From: Amoebidium appalachense
Taxonomy: Eukaryota > Ichthyosporea
Reading direction: 5' to 3'
NCBI GenBank assembly: GCA_963693365.1
Contig: CAVNZM010000004.1
Span: forward strand, 12,462,001-12,526,000
Length of the DNA: 64,000 bases
Each line of letters starts with the position of its first letter. Positions within the stretch are counted from its first letter, which is position 1. Under the pieces are notes generated by a model. The model searched no databases, was not told the DNA's origin, and saw nothing but the letters and a program-made list of their open reading frames with translations. Of this stretch, positions 1 to 19,415 are shown one piece after another. Position numbers and translations under genes: made by a program.

Positions 1-1461
1 GCCCTGGGGGCACGGATCGGGACCGCACGGACCACGGTGCACTGACCGGTACTGGATGCCCGCCGCCCGGGCGGGGTGCGGCAGGAGAGTGCTCTTGAGG
101 TGGAGTGCACACTGTGTTTTAGGAGCCCCTTGGTGGTGCCCGTCTGGGTAATTGCAACCAAAGTGGCTATAAAAAGAACACACATACACCAATTGTGAAC
201 TAAGTTGGAAAAATCTGCACTAATATTAATGCCCATGATGTATGCGCAGCCATGTGCATCATGTTATGCCCATCGATCACAGTCGTAGTACCTCATTTCT
301 GTTATGACCTATGCCGTGGGGCAGAACGGTTTAGAAGCTGAAAGTTGTATCATTATATTATAGGCTCCAGGCCGTATATTCACCCTTACGCATATTTATC
401 GATATACATAGGTTATCATAAATGACCAGTATCCAACTATTAAGAAAAAAGTCTGACACGTCCTTTCAGTTAATATTTGTCTTACACCACACAATGATTC
501 ACCAGCGCTAATATTAGCCTATAACAGCAATCCTTCCTGCATAGCTGTGCCCGCCGAGTTGCAGCTGCCGGTTCAGTTCATTTAGTCTATAAGCGACAAA
601 ACAGTACGTAGGCAGCCGTGTGTATGTTCAATGACATATCTTGCTATGCGCAAAACATCACGGTGACTTCTATGTGCATGTGGTACAGTATCATTGATGC
701 CGCATTATAATGTAGCTAACTTCCTACAGCTGACAGAGCTAACACATTCATGCATGGCCATTTGCCTGCTTCGTAAGACCGCAGGCCGCCAGCTTGTCAA
801 ACACAACGGCCGCCTGCTGTATTAAAAAATAGACAAAAAGGATTAGGGTGTGCACGTGCTCTCCCAAAGTGCCCCAGCTGCAAGCCACATTCCACATTCT
901 CCCACTACGATTGCTCTTAGAAGGCTAGACCCTCCTCCCCCCTTCCCCTCCCCCCCCCCCTCCCCCCCCCTCCCCCCCCCCCCCCCCCCCCCCCTTGCTG
1001 CCTCCCCCCTCCCTCATGGGTTGTTTAGCACGGGTTGGCATGAAGTTGTTTACTTTCGCATGTCTTCAAGTTGCTCCCATGGTTAGCACTCAAGCATGCA
1101 CACCCACTTACTACACCAGATCCCTCCGGAACCGTGCATGTGAAAATTGAGGTCAACATTAAAAATTGAGGGTGACATTTCTGTTTCATAGCACAGATCG
1201 CCCCTTTGTTCGAGGGGGGACTATATGGGTTTATAATGTCCAATGAAACATCCAAGCCCAACAAGGAGAGGGGCAAAATGAGGGGTGGAAGAAATCAACA
1301 GAAGGTGATCGAGTACGAGGGCAAGATATTTGTAGGCAGTGTGGAGACTGGGTGATAGAGGTGGGTGGTCTCAGACTTGTCTTTTTTTTTTTTTTTTTTT
1401 TTTTGGGTGGTGGTGTCATTTTTTTTTTTTTTTTTTTGGGTGGTGGTGGTGGTGGTGGTGG

Positions 1462-1494
<33 letters not shown>

Positions 1495-1510
1495 GGAGGT
1501 CATACAGATA
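1..1510. other. Gene-free left flank
   Basis: I see no coding exon, RNA gene or full mobile element here. Positions 1-850 are ordinary mixed-composition DNA with short ORFs only. From about 930 the sequence turns into simple repeats: a C tract near 951-994, two T tracts at 1381-1432 with GGT repeats between and after them, and a G tract at about 1463-1492. These lie just downstream of the stop codon of the neighbouring minus-strand gene, so part of this stretch is probably its 3' flank. Confidence 0.5.
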
Positions 1511-3400
1511 CTAAGCGGGTACCATAAGTAGGTTCACAAAGAATTGCTCCATGGCATCTGGAAGTGACCGTAAATGCATACACACCTTTGTGAATGACGG
1601 GTCGTACTTTGTGTTCTTGGCAAAGGCTGAGACGGCGTCGATGACTGCACGGACCTCAGTCGACATCATGGGTTTGCTGCCCTTACCTGCTGCCACTATG
1701 GCTGCAAACACGTGGAAAAGAGACACCTTTGTGCTGTCTCGCTCCAAGCCTTGGCTGTGGATGTCAGCTACTGTCTGGTAGAGACCCGCCTGTGGTGGGC
1801 AGATATCATCAGACGTTTGGTGATGTTGCTAAAATCATGTTGTGTTACTTGCCTAGTATGAAGCAGTCTTTGAGATTGCAGCGGCTCAAGCGGTTGAAAA
1901 GAACTTCAAGAAGGAAGACGAGATGGAAAGGAGAACAAACTCACTCACACACGAATGTGTGGCCATTGTCCTTCAGCATGTATTGTATGCGGGTGTGTGT
2001 GCACCGGCATGTGATTGTGCACATGTGTGTTATGTGAGCACTGGTCGGGTGCGCCTGCGTTTTCTTGCTCTCCCTGGAAGAAAAAAGAGGGAGGGAGGGG
2101 GGGGGGGGGAGAAAGGGAGGGGAGGGGGGCAGCACAATGCCCGTGTGTGGTGTATTGGGCGTGTGTGCGTAAGCGCGTGTGTTTGTTCATGGTGTATTGG
2201 GTCAAAGGTGTGTGTGTGTGTGCACATGTTCATGCATGTGCGTCTGTGTGGCGGTGTTGATGATGATAATAACATTCGAGCAAACGGAGATCCCTGCTCT
2301 CCTTCATACACCAATGACACCAAGCATCTACACCGACATGCACGCAACCACATAGGCACACATGAAGCCACAAACCCGGTGTGCCCCAAACCCCCCCCCC
2401 CCCCTCCCCCTCCCCCCCTCCCCCCTCCCACACACAACCAAACTAGGTGCCCCTCCCTCCCCCCTCCCCCCCGGAGGGGGGGAACTCCCTCATTTGCCCA
2501 ATGTTTTTCTCCGGCGCCCACCTGGAAACATTGTTGTGCATACTGGGTGTCAGCCACCAGCACAGTGAGGGTGGTCATGGCCGAGGCCACTGCATCCTCA
2601 ATGTTCTGCTTGACCTGCTTGCCCCCACAGCCACTGGACAGGTGGTTGGTGACGGCTGTGAGCACCTTGTAGGCCCTGAGTGGCTTCAGTACCTGTGTGT
2701 GTGTCGGATTAGAACAAAATAAAGTGAGAGGGAGGGGGGCTAGAGTCTCCATCGCGGGAGGAGGAGGCGGGGAAGGAGGGGGCGAGGTTTTTTTTGTTTT
2801 TTTTGTTTGTTTTTTTTTTTTTTTGGGGGGGGGGGGGGGGTTCACTTTACTGAGTACAAAGTACACATAAACGACGGACAACAATCACAAGATGGATCAC
2901 AAATAGTGCCTCGCGGAGGGAGGGAGGGAGGGAGGAGGGGGGAAGGGGGGGGGGGTTTGAATGCGGAACACAGTACGAAGTACGCATACACGATGAGAAG
3001 CATGGTGCAGGACACATGCAAAGGCAAACATTCAACTATGCAGCATCAACCATGCGCACAGTATGCGTGGGGGGGGGGGGGGACGGGGGGGGAGGGGGGG
3101 GGAGGCCGGGGGGGGGGGGGGAGGGGAGGGAGGGGAGAGGAAGCACGACATCTGTGAAGGGGCTGAAGCTTAAAAAGTACGATGGAAATGAGGCAAAATG
3201 GCGAAAAATGGAGCCATGGGCAGGTGTGTGTGTGTATTGAGGGGAGGGAGGGAGGGGGGGGGGGGGGGGGGGGGGGGGGAGAGGAGGAGGGGGAAAATGT
3301 GTTTCAGAGTACAAGAGACACATGACGGACAACCCAGTGCAGATTAGAAAACACACAGAAACAGTATGTGCGGGGGATGGGAGGGGGAGGGGATAGAGGG

Positions 3401-3432
<32 letters not shown>

Positions 3433-6341
3433 CTTGCAATCATACCTGTGCCATCTGCGCCAGATCCCGAGAGCTGTTGTCTTTGCTAGTTGCCAGGCAG
3501 GCAAGAATCTGGGGGATTGAGAGCAGGTGAGTAAATGCTATGTGAATAACTAAACACTACGTGAGTTGTGTGTGTTGAAGTGGACCGTTGTTTTCGTGTG
3601 CCTGTGCATATATGGTACGGAGTTTGTACTTGTGTATGTGGGTTTGTACATGGGTTGGGGAATCGGGTTTTTTGGGGGCGGGCGCGGAGGGCCGGGCAGG
3701 GGGAGGGGGAAGGGAACTCAGGGCTCATTGCTAAAAGGTGAAGTATTTTATTTTGCATTAGCAGGGAACGTGGACAAGAAACGAGGAACAGCCCCCCCCC
3801 TCCCCCCCCCCCCCCCCCTCCCCCCCCCCTCCCTCCCCCCCCCCCCCCCCCCCCACACACACACACCCACACCCACACACCCCTCCCTCCAACCCCCTCC
3901 CCACCTCCTCCCTCCTCCCGAGGAACAGTCCACCCCCTCCCCCCCCCCCCCCCCCCCCCCCCACCCACCCACCCACCCCCTCCGTCCCCGGCTCCTTCCC
4001 GCCCCCCCCTCCCCCCCCCACCCCTCACACGCACCCACACCCACACCCACACTTATCCCCGAAGAAACCGATAATGAAGGTGGGAGTTGGGTGGGGTGGG
4101 GTGGGTGGGGTTGGGGGCGGGTTTGAGGGGGGGTGAAAGGGGGGGGGGGGGGGGGCTGGGGGCTGACACACTGAATACACAAAAGAGTTTTACAATATAG
4201 AGGTAGTAGAAGAGAGCCTTGTGATGAGATTTTGGTGTAAAGGAAGGGGGAGCAAACCGGTCGGGAAAATAAAAAAGAATACACACAAAACCATGTGTAG
4301 AAACCAGGACGAGCTAAGAAAGGGGTTTCAGGGTGTGGTACACACATGAAGCATAAGTTCATATTGAATAGCGTAGTGCAGACATGCCACAAAAAGTACA
4401 CGGGGAGAGGCGCCGGGGGGGGGGGAAGGGGGGGCGGGGAGAGGGGGGATGCATACGAAGTACAAGTTCATAACGGACAACATGAGGCAGATTGAAAAGT
4501 ATGTACGGAGGGGGAGGGGAGGTTAGCACACGGCCAATACACCCAGAAGGAACGGTGCAGAGAGAGTGAGGGATAGAAGTAGAGAGAGAAAGTCCATTAG
4601 AGCAACAGTTGCCTTGCCCCAGCCCACACCTTCCGATATGCACGAGATTCAGGAGCACACATCACCATCACTGTCTCTGCGCAGCCCTTTACCACATCCA
4701 CACAACCCCATCTCCCCCAACCTCTATCCTTTCTTCGACCCTTAAGGGAAAACTCGCTACAATAAAAAAGAGAAAAATTGCCTCCCCATAATGTTTATAA
4801 AGTAGCAAACAGAACACACAGGCACTCACCCCACAGCAATGTTGCAGCACGGGCACAGACAGATATGCCCCCGTCAGCACATCCACCAACTTGGGCACCG
4901 CTCCAGCCGCCATCACACCTCCCCAGTTCTCGTTTTGCTTCATCACGGCAAACAATACCTCCTGTGCCTCCTCGTGGGTTCCCTTTTCGCTATCCAAAAA
5001 CTCGACAGCCGTCGAGGCAAGCCCGGCGCTAACATAGCTCGAAATGACTTCGTTTGTTGCGGCCGTTGGTGTCGAAAGGAAAAGGTGTGAGGGGAGGGTG
5101 CACGAAACTGTCATTCTGGTGGTTGTCATTTCATATTGGGAGGCCTTAAGCGTCAAAACGGTCCGCAGAGAGGTGAACCCACCCGCCCTCATGAAATCTT
5201 TGCATACGAGCTCGATGGACGAATCGTTTTGTTTTGTCAAAGGAAGCTTCGTGGCGCTCTCGGAAACAATGCAGAAAAGAAGTGCGGCAAAGTACTTTCC
5301 GTGTGCCCCTGGGGCAGCCAGAAGAATGCATGCGAGATCCAACAGGAAGACGAAATCCCAGTTAAACCCATACAAGAACTCCTCTCTCTCCGAGTCCTCT
5401 TTGAAAATAAACATGAACTCTGCCCATGCCTCACCAATGGCCTCCAGAAGCTCGTTCTTCTTCGGCTGTTTCTGAGCTTTTGCAAACTCGATAAGTTTCT
5501 TGGTTGTTTCGACTATGGTTCTCACTGCTTTCTCTTCGGTGAACCTCTGCCGAATGTCAGCGTGTGCGCACAAAGGAATGAAAACGTTGGAAAGAAACGC
5601 CGACCGGTACCGAACCTCGGTCTCAGTCACTTCGTCGGCGCAGGTAAGACCGACTAGGGCAATGTGAACGATGTCCATGTGCTGTGGGAAAAGTGTGGTT
5701 GGTGACTGTGGGCAGGGTGCCCGGGAGGATAACTGCGAGTCTGTAGTCAAGCATATGGCAGCACCATGCAGGATGCATAAGACGTCGGAAAGGCACAGAA
5801 CAGCGTGACTTAAAGGTAGGTGAGCAAGTGGCAAGGCACGAATCAACCAGGGCAGGTGTGTGGAGTGGTGGAAGGAGAACGCTTGAAACCGGCCTTGACT
5901 GTGGAGGGGAACATCCTTCAGAAGCTTGCAGCGGAAAAGAAGAGGGAGGGGTTGTGAAAGAGAGGGTGAGTGGTCTTCGTACCTCTTTGAACATAGGGAT
6001 GAGAGGCACGGTGGTGAGGAGGGCCCTCAGCTCGGTGAACACTGCCAGCTGCTTGGTCAGTTCGGCCGGGCTAGGCTGCTCTACTGTGTCGAGTTTGAAC
6101 TGTAGCACCTGTAAAGGGACGTGCGCGGCAAAAAAACGTGTGAATCTATGTGGTATGCAAGTATGAGGCGAATACAGGTGTCTCAAACAGGATCCCCTTT
6201 GGGCAAGGAAAGTTCGTTGAAAGCAAAACAACAGCAAGAAAAGGCATGGATGCACTGTCAGAAACAGCACTCTTCTCATCCATCCCACTCTTCCCGCCTT
6301 CCTCCTACACCGGGGGGGGGAGGAGGGGGTGAAGGGTTTTG

Positions 6342-6372
<31 letters not shown>

Positions 6373-7032
6373 AGGAGGGGGAAGGGGGGGGAGGGGGGAG
6401 GGGCAGGGCAGGAGGGGCTGAAAGAGTTGGGTGCAACCGCATGGTGGTGGTGATTCTAGTAGGGCCGGTACGGTACGGGGAGCGCAGGGTGGGGGTGGAG
6501 TTTTTCGACGATGGGTTCTCGAATTAAAAGGTGGGGAAGGGGGAAGGGGGGGAGGTGGGAGGGAGGGGGAGAGAGAGGAGAGGGATGGTGAGGGGGAGGA
6601 TTTTTGACTTCTGGGGGAGAGGGCGGGGGAGGGAGGGGGGGGGGGGGGGTGGGGTGGGGGGGGGGGGGGATTGAGAAAAGATTCTGAAGTCAGCAAGCCT
6701 ACCTGCAGCAGACTGTCCTCCTTCAACAACCGCCACACTGCTGACGTGCCAGTTACCGGATCAACCACCACCGAGGTGGGTCGGAATCTAAACCGGTGCG
6801 ACTCCTTTTTGCCTGACAGAACGTAGAGGATAGCAAGAACGACCACACTGGTGCAGACGACGGCGGCGCCATAAGCTGGCTTGAGCATCACAGCTGCGGA
6901 CAGGGCTGCTGCTAGCACTGCGAGAATAAAGGTTTTGTTGCGGACAATAGGGACGGGCTCTGCGCCCATTTCTTCTGCTGGTATGTGCACCTTGGGTTGG
7001 GTGCTCCCACCTCCACAGCAGCCTGCTCCCAT
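1511..7032 (-). CDS. Armadillo-like helical protein with N-terminal membrane anchor, function unknown
   Basis: Six minus-strand exons join in phase 0 throughout: 6703-7032, 5983-6108, 4830-5681, 3446-3508, 2522-2692 and 1511-1789, giving 606 aa. All junctions have GT donors and AG acceptors. The protein starts MGAGCCGGGS, which fits N-myristoylation at Gly2 with palmitoylation at Cys5/Cys6. Two hydrophobic stretches follow at about residues 34-50 and 54-73, then a cytosolic body of amphipathic helices. Segments such as AAGAVPKLVDVL and VLQHCCGILACLA resemble armadillo repeats. I do not recognise the family member. It is divergently placed to the sorting nexin gene, 2.2 kb away. The first and last exons are supported by a Met start and a TAG stop. 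An armadillo-type protein held on a cytosolic membrane face is an inference from these features. Confidence 0.75.
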
Positions 7033-7418
7033 TTTCTTGTGGATTGGACTGAAAATCTATATGCGAAATAGAATTATGCCAACAAAGCAAAACAAAGAGC
7101 CTTCAAAGCTTGGTTTCAGGGAAGAATTTATATAAGAATAGGCAGACTGCTAGTGTTCTCTGCTCTCAGAAGGGCGTATGGATATATACTGTATATGCCC
7201 GTTACTGCGGCAAAGTCAAGTAACTTGACAAGCCACAGGAGTTGAAACGCGGCTTTTATGTCGGCACGTTGCTATGGCATGCGGGATTGGAATGCAGTTT
7301 TAACGCAACCACGAATAGTTTTTCCATTTGGCTAACCATGTATGTATGATGTGTGGTTTTATTCTATGGGTACGGGGCACACTGTTATTGGTTAAGCCGT
7401 CACTCGTCATCTGGTCTA

Positions 7419-7743
7419 TATTGAGCCGCTTCGCGTTGATCTAAATATCTATTGTCAAATTTACGTATAACACTTCCGCAATCCGATCGATTTGTTAAAA
7501 ATTGTAAAGTTTGCATAAAATCTAGATCGATTTCGACCAGAGGAAGAGGGGGGGGATCTTCCAGATGCCTAGGATGAGACGGCTGGTCCTTGGAATTCGC
7601 CTAAATATCTCTTATCCAATAGAATTGCGATCTACGATCTAGATAATTCAGTTTCTAAACTGCTCTCCGCGAATCGAGCAGACATTGGTTCTCTAAATTC
7701 GCCGAGTATTTGGATATTTAGATCAACGCGAAGCGACTCATTA
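7419..7743. mobile_element. MITE with 30-bp terminal inverted repeats and TA duplication
   Basis: Positions 7421-7450 and 7712-7741 are inverted repeats matching at 27 of 30 bases, built around CGCTTCGCGTTGATCTAAAT. Each end is flanked by a TA dinucleotide (7419-7420 and 7742-7743), which is the target duplication typical of Tc1/mariner elements. The 321-bp element has no ORF, is A/T rich, and carries further copies of CTAAATATCT inside. I read it as a non-autonomous mariner-type MITE. Confidence 0.7.
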
Positions 7744-7842
7744 GCGGTCCAAAGGAAGTTTTGTGGCACATTACAGCACCGTCGCCACCTTTGCACAACA
7801 GCCGGAGGTTTCCAATGCACACATATACGCCAGTCCTGATAG

Positions 7843-8505
7843 TTGTTTTTTCAGCGGCCTAACACTTTTGGACGGGCCGGTCTGTCACCTTGTTACATAT
7901 ACACTTTTATCACCTGTACATGTATAGTACCCCCCCATCGATGTCTCTGTCAGTCTCTGCCCATTGCCGAGCGTTATGTGGAATGGCTGGCGACCCCACC
8001 GGAGGTACGGCTAGATCATAGTGTGAATATGAATAGTTTCAAGTCTATGGCTGATCGATATCTTTTTACTCTACGTGTTGAGTCCCTTCCGGTATTAGGT
8101 CCGCAAAAACACCCACTACTAGTAGCCTATATGGCGGATACGGTTAGAGAGTCTCGTTCATACATAGATTCGTTTATTCGTAATGTGGTGTGGTGTAAAA
8201 ACGCAAAGATGATTATGGATTGGCGGTGTAATCGGTTTCTGGTGTCTCCTGCTCGTATGTGTAATATGTGTGGGGGGCGGTTTACTCGCGGCTGCATATC
8301 TATCAATAAGTGCAACCTGTTAGCTAACGTATTAGAACCGGAGGTTATTGGCGGTTTTATTCTCTTTTCTTCCTCTCTTCCCCAATATATCCGTTTTAAG
8401 ATGACTATCCTAGATCACCTTATTAATGCTGCACAGTATGATATTGTAATCCGGTGCCTTAACTTTCTTTCGGAGCTACCGATGCTAGCCTCTGCTTACC
8501 CATAA
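7843..8505 (+). CDS. Unrecognised 220-aa ORF with a Cys cluster, possibly a retrotransposon remnant
   Basis: This uninterrupted ORF is not low complexity, unlike most long ORFs in the window. It contains a Cys cluster, CNMCGGRFTRGCISINKC, near residue 144, followed by about 60 helical residues up to the stop codon. The spacing recalls the Cys/His segment found after the reverse transcriptase in many non-LTR retrotransposons, where C-x2-C is followed by a second metal-binding pair. No reverse transcriptase core is present, so a 5'-truncated insertion is possible. A lineage-specific host gene is the alternative. The first Met is arbitrary and coding may begin later, near residue 45. There are no clear splice sites. 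Confidence 0.35.
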   Translation: MFFQRPNTFGRAGLSPCYIYTFITCTCIVPPHRCLCQSLPIAERYVEWLATPPEVRLDHSVNMNSFKSMADRYLFTLRVESLPVLGPQKHPLLVAYMADTVRESRSYIDSFIRNVVWCKNAKMIMDWRCNRFLVSPARMCNMCGGRFTRGCISINKCNLLANVLEPEVIGGFILFSSSLPQYIRFKMTILDHLINAAQYDIVIRCLNFLSELPMLASAYP

Positions 8506-9225
8506 TATGTAATGCATTTTCCGATTTGGCACACTCTCGGTAGAATCTATACTACGATGGCGCTCATTGTTGCCTAGCATGTACATATGTCACTGGCTGC
8601 ATTTGATTGGCTGCGCTGGAAAACGCAGTAGGCCGTCGAATGTGGCCGGGCCTCCGGCAGACGGCGGCAGTGTCCACGCAATAAAAAAGTGTGTAAACCC
8701 CTATAGTACACCGCGAGTGAGACTGTGTCACGGTGAGATAAACTGGTGCTCCCTAAGCGAATCAAAATTTAGACAATTTTGGATTGGCTAGTTATTGGAG
8801 TGGGCAAAAAAAAGCATCGAACTTTTTGGAGCTAGCACTCCGACTGCTCAGTGACACTTCTGCTTACAGCCAAGGCTTTGACGCCTTGCCATGAAGCGAC
8901 AAAAAACCTCTTGTCTCTTGCCACAAAGGGCCGCTAGTCCAGGTACTTTATAGAAATATAAATTGTCACTCAGCCGGGCAGCCCACATGTGTTCGGAACT
9001 ATCTAATTAGTATCATGATAGTAGTCAGGTTGTACATGTACCTACTGACTCAACGTTGAGGTGCTTCCAATCGTCCAATATGTCGACTCCATCACGGTAG
9101 GAAAAGCTGCCAACAGCTGCACTGCTGTTTTCTGATGAGGGTTGTTGGATTCAGGCACTTATTGCCATTAGTTGCAATACGAGAAAAGCACACAGTAAGG
9201 CTTTGTTGGGGCAGATACTTCAGGA
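8506..9225. other. Intergenic, probable 5' flank of the sorting nexin gene
   Basis: I see no exon or repeat element here. ATTGG (inverted CCAAT) motifs occur at about 8606 and 8782. The reading frame of the downstream gene is closed by a TAA just upstream of the ATG at 9226, with no earlier in-frame Met. Confidence 0.4.
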
Positions 9226-15241
<6,016 letters not shown>

Positions 15242-15541
15242 GTAAATTAAATGCAAGAGTATTCGGTTTAGCAATTTACCATTGGCAATGCCGTCACGTG
15301 ATTAGATGAAATTATATGATCATACCGGAAGTGGGTGCCGCACAGCCTGAGAATCAGTATGGGTGCCTTGTGTTCTGCATGAAGTGGGCACACGGTGACC
15401 TATGCTAAGCCAGACTGACGCTTGCTATCGCAGGTCTCACTCTTAACCGAGCAGTCATTGCCGGTGGCTGACGTGGAACCTCGCTAAGAAGGAAAAATAA
15501 ATCCAGTAGCCTCGAGGCTCAGACTCGACGAACCCAAAAAA

Positions 15542-15579
<38 letters not shown>

Positions 15580-15670
15580 GGGGAGGAGACAAAATGATGC
15601 AGCCTGCCGAGAAAAAAAAACCTATACTAGCTATAGGACGTGCACCGTGCACGTGATGGTGACAGATCAT

Positions 15671-15709
<39 letters not shown>

Positions 15710-16504
15710 CCCGCACACACACACACACACCCCCCCCAATCCCCACCCCACCCCAGCACACACACACAAACACACAACAAAAAACTTTGAACTGAAAGAA
15801 AAATTGAGAGGAAAAGAAGCGAAGGGGCGCTTTGAACTGAAAAAAATATTGTGGGGAAAAGAAGCGAAGGGCGAAAGATAAAAAGAACCCCCTCTTCCCC
15901 ACGTCCGTTGCTCCCTATCCTCCCCTCCCCACCGACCGACCTGCCTTTTAAAGGAAAGGGGGGGAAGAGGGGAGGGGGGTGAAGTGGGGGGGAATGGGAG
16001 CATAAATTCATACCGAGCCTGTATTGTAACAACTATAAAAATTTCAGAGAATTGAAGGCCTTGATCAATTGCAGGCCGAACGTCAGTTTTCTGTGCTGCA
16101 CAGCACCAGGCTGCGTAATTTTATCTTCCATATCATGATTGCTTCCGCCATGTAAGACGAAAAATACGGCCAATCAACCGTATGTCCTTATTGTACACAT
16201 TACATACAGACCACAAAGGTTGCATAGTTACTGTTAGCAATACCCAATGATCACTGGTCATTGATCTATGCAAATATATGCCATTGGTTGGCACAAGCCC
16301 ATAATATACACCGTCTCTGAACCACGTGGGAAATGGATTGTCATTGGGCCGAGAAACGAGGTTGTGTGTTTGTGAGGGCATAACTTTAGAGGGCGGGGCA
16401 GGATAACAAGGGGCCCCGGAACAGCACAGACTGAGAGAATACCAAACCCAGTTCTTTCAACATCCAGCAAAGGCGTATAATGAGCTGCGTCATAATTCAA
16501 GGAC
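15242..16504. other. Convergent intergenic region between the sorting nexin and ACBD3 genes
   Basis: This holds the 3' flanks of two converging genes. There is a G tract at about 15543-15579, a C tract at about 15671-15707, and two similar purine-rich stretches at about 15789-15875 (AAAAGAAGCGAAGGG repeated). I see no gene. Confidence 0.5.
15496..15501 (+). promoter_or_regulatory. Candidate poly(A) signal of the sorting nexin gene
   Basis: AATAAA lies 255 bases after the TAG stop at 15239-15241. It is the first canonical hexamer downstream on the sense strand. Confidence 0.45.
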
Positions 16505-17446
16505 CTATGCAGAAGGGAGTCGTTTCGAGTAAACCCTATAGTACACGGTCTTTGATCGCCAATAGGAATAGGTGTTGTCGAACTTTAGCAAATAGACGCC
16601 TTTGTGCTCCGCCACGTGGCTGCCCCTAATGACCTGATTGGTTGCTGACTGCGTAAACAGCGGCAGTATGGGGACTATGTTGGTGCGGCCCTCGTGTGTG
16701 TATTCAAACGACACACCAAAGTTGATGTCGTAGGTCTCCACTGCAAACTCCCACCTGAGGAGGAAGAATAAGATGTGTAAGAAATGAGGGGGGTGACTAG
16801 ATATTGTGAATGGCTGCTTGTATTTCTTGATAATATTTTTGTATGGGTAATCGTGGAAACACATAGTACCTGCCGCCGAAGAGAGCGTTATGCTGTGGTA
16901 CACGGGAGAGGGGTGGGTGGGTGGGTGGGTAAGGGGGGGGGGGGGGGGGGGGGGGCTGTTGTGTAGCAAGCGTTTCTGCATTCAATTCCTTTTTGGATAC
17001 ATTATAGGATTTGGATGAGAACGCTGTGGATGGAGGGAAATGGGGGGGGCCAAGAGGAGGGCGGACGAGTGGTGTGTGCTGTAGTGAAGGGCGGCGGGGA
17101 AGGGGGGGGGGGGGGGGGGGGTGGAGGGGAGAAATTGCAGGAGGTCTTAAATGCGGTACAGAGCACAAAGTACACATTCATGCCCGATTACACAACAAAA
17201 AGAGCACACACGTAGAAGCATCGTAAGCAGTGCCCTTGGGACAGCCATCCACAGAAGGAGCCCAAACCATCCCACAAAACCCTACTTCACACCATTCACC
17301 TTCCATGCAAAACCTGACTCAGACGCTGGCTCACTTGAGCATGGGTGGGGGGTTGGGGTTTGGGCGTTGCAAGTTGGTTGGGTGTGTGTATGTGGGGGGG
17401 GAGGTGGAGGGGGGGGGGGGGGGGGGGGGTATTTTTTATTTTACTA

Positions 17447-17540
<94 letters not shown>

Positions 17541-18653
17541 TTGGGGGGGGGGGGGGGGGAGGGGGGTGCAGGTGCTCACAAAACCAGCCGTAGTCCAAGC
17601 AATCGTCACACTCGCAAAACCAGCCCTAGTTCAAGCAATCACCAATTAAAAGGGACGAGAAACGAAGAAAGAGGGCATTTTTCTTGGGAATGGGGGAAGA
17701 GGGGTGGTGGGTGGGAAGGTCGGCCGGTCGGGGGGCAGGGGAGGAGGGGGGAGGGGGAGTAAGGGATTTAGAGTTCATACCAAGTCATAGAGCGAGGCCC
17801 CGGGGTGGGCACCCGGATGATTGAGGACTCCCCACGGGGCACAACAATCACGGCATTTGGATCGGCAGATGTCTGCTGCATCCACACGTCAAAGCTGGGT
17901 GTCTGCGGTGTGGGGGTGCTGGTGCCTGTGGAGGTGGATGACCGGGCAACGGGCGGTGTGGATGGGTTGGGGCTGGGGTTGGCGGTGATGGAAGGGGCTG
18001 GTGGGACTGTTGGGAGAGGGTCGGATGTGGTGTCGGTGTGTGGGTTTGGGGTCGGCTGGTCACTTCCTGCCTGCGCCTGGGGTTCGTTATTTGTTGGCGT
18101 TGCTGGTTTTTGCGTATCGTGTGTGTGTGCTTGGTTTTCTGTTTCCTCCGTGACGGAGCTTCTCCTTGCTTCATTCTCTGCACTTATTTTCTCCTGTTGC
18201 TTTTCTTCCTCCCTCCGTCTCTCTTCTTCTTCCTCCCTCTCCCGTGCCTCCTGTTCCTGTTTTAGCCTCTCCTCCTCTGCCCGTTTTCTCTCCTCCTCCT
18301 CTGCCCGCTTTCTTTCCTCCTCTTCGCGTCGCAACTTCTCCTCGACTTCTTTCTGTAGCTGATAGGTGCATCCAGTGTTAAGACACATCCAGAGGGTTTG
18401 ACCAACCATTTTTAATCAGGACCCCATACACCACCGTGCCCAACAAGGAATATTCTATTCAAAAAAGTTAAGAGGGACCGTCATCTCACCATCCACCTGA
18501 TCTTTACCCTCCCACAGCCCCCGTCACCAACTTCTTCCTGCGGTCCCCCCCGTGGCTTCCCCTCCGCCCCCCTCTCCAACCTCGTGCCATCAACTATCCT
18601 TTTTCATTGCTAGCATATTCCTCCCTCTCTCCCTCCCCCCCCCCCCCACCCTC

Positions 18654-18689
<36 letters not shown>

Positions 18690-19332
18690 AAAACACACTC
18701 TTTCTCCCCCTCGCCCTACAGCCACAGTCACTCTGTTGCCACCCTCCCGTCCTCCCAGTCGTGCTTGCCCAATCTGCATCTCTTTTCTCCTCTTGCCCAA
18801 CCCCACACATATGCTCCTATGCAGACCAACCCACCTTCCGTTGTCCCCCCCCCCCCCCAAAAAAAAAAAAAAAAAGAAAGAAAGAAAGAACGTGACTTCC
18901 CCCTTTCCCTAGTATACCACACAAACACACACACCACAAGAGAATAATGATGATATCAAATAACCAACTACGATGCTCTGTGCACACACACGCACAAAAA
19001 AAAAAAGAAAGGAAAAGAAAAAAAAGCAAAAATTTAAGGGCCACCGAGCACATCACACTGGGCACATACGGCCTGCTGCCTGGCCCACTCCCTCCTCAGC
19101 TCCTCGTCTATGGCGTGTTTCTCATTGAGCAGGTGCAGCTTCCAGTTCTCGTCCCCCTCCTCCAGGATGCTGCAGAACAGCCCCATCGCCTCTTCCTTGC
19201 TCATCTCCCCCAGCGCAATCCACTGGTCTCTGTACGTGTGTGTGTGTGTGCATGCGTGTGCGCGCGCGCGCGCGCGCGCGTGTGTGTGTACGTGTGTGTA
19301 CGTGGGTGTACGTGTCTGTATGTGCATGTGTG

Positions 19333-19415
<83 letters not shown>

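Noticed and set aside
17805-18362. 185-aa plus-strand ORF opposite ACBD3
   Set aside because: It is the antisense shadow of the large ACBD3 exon 7.
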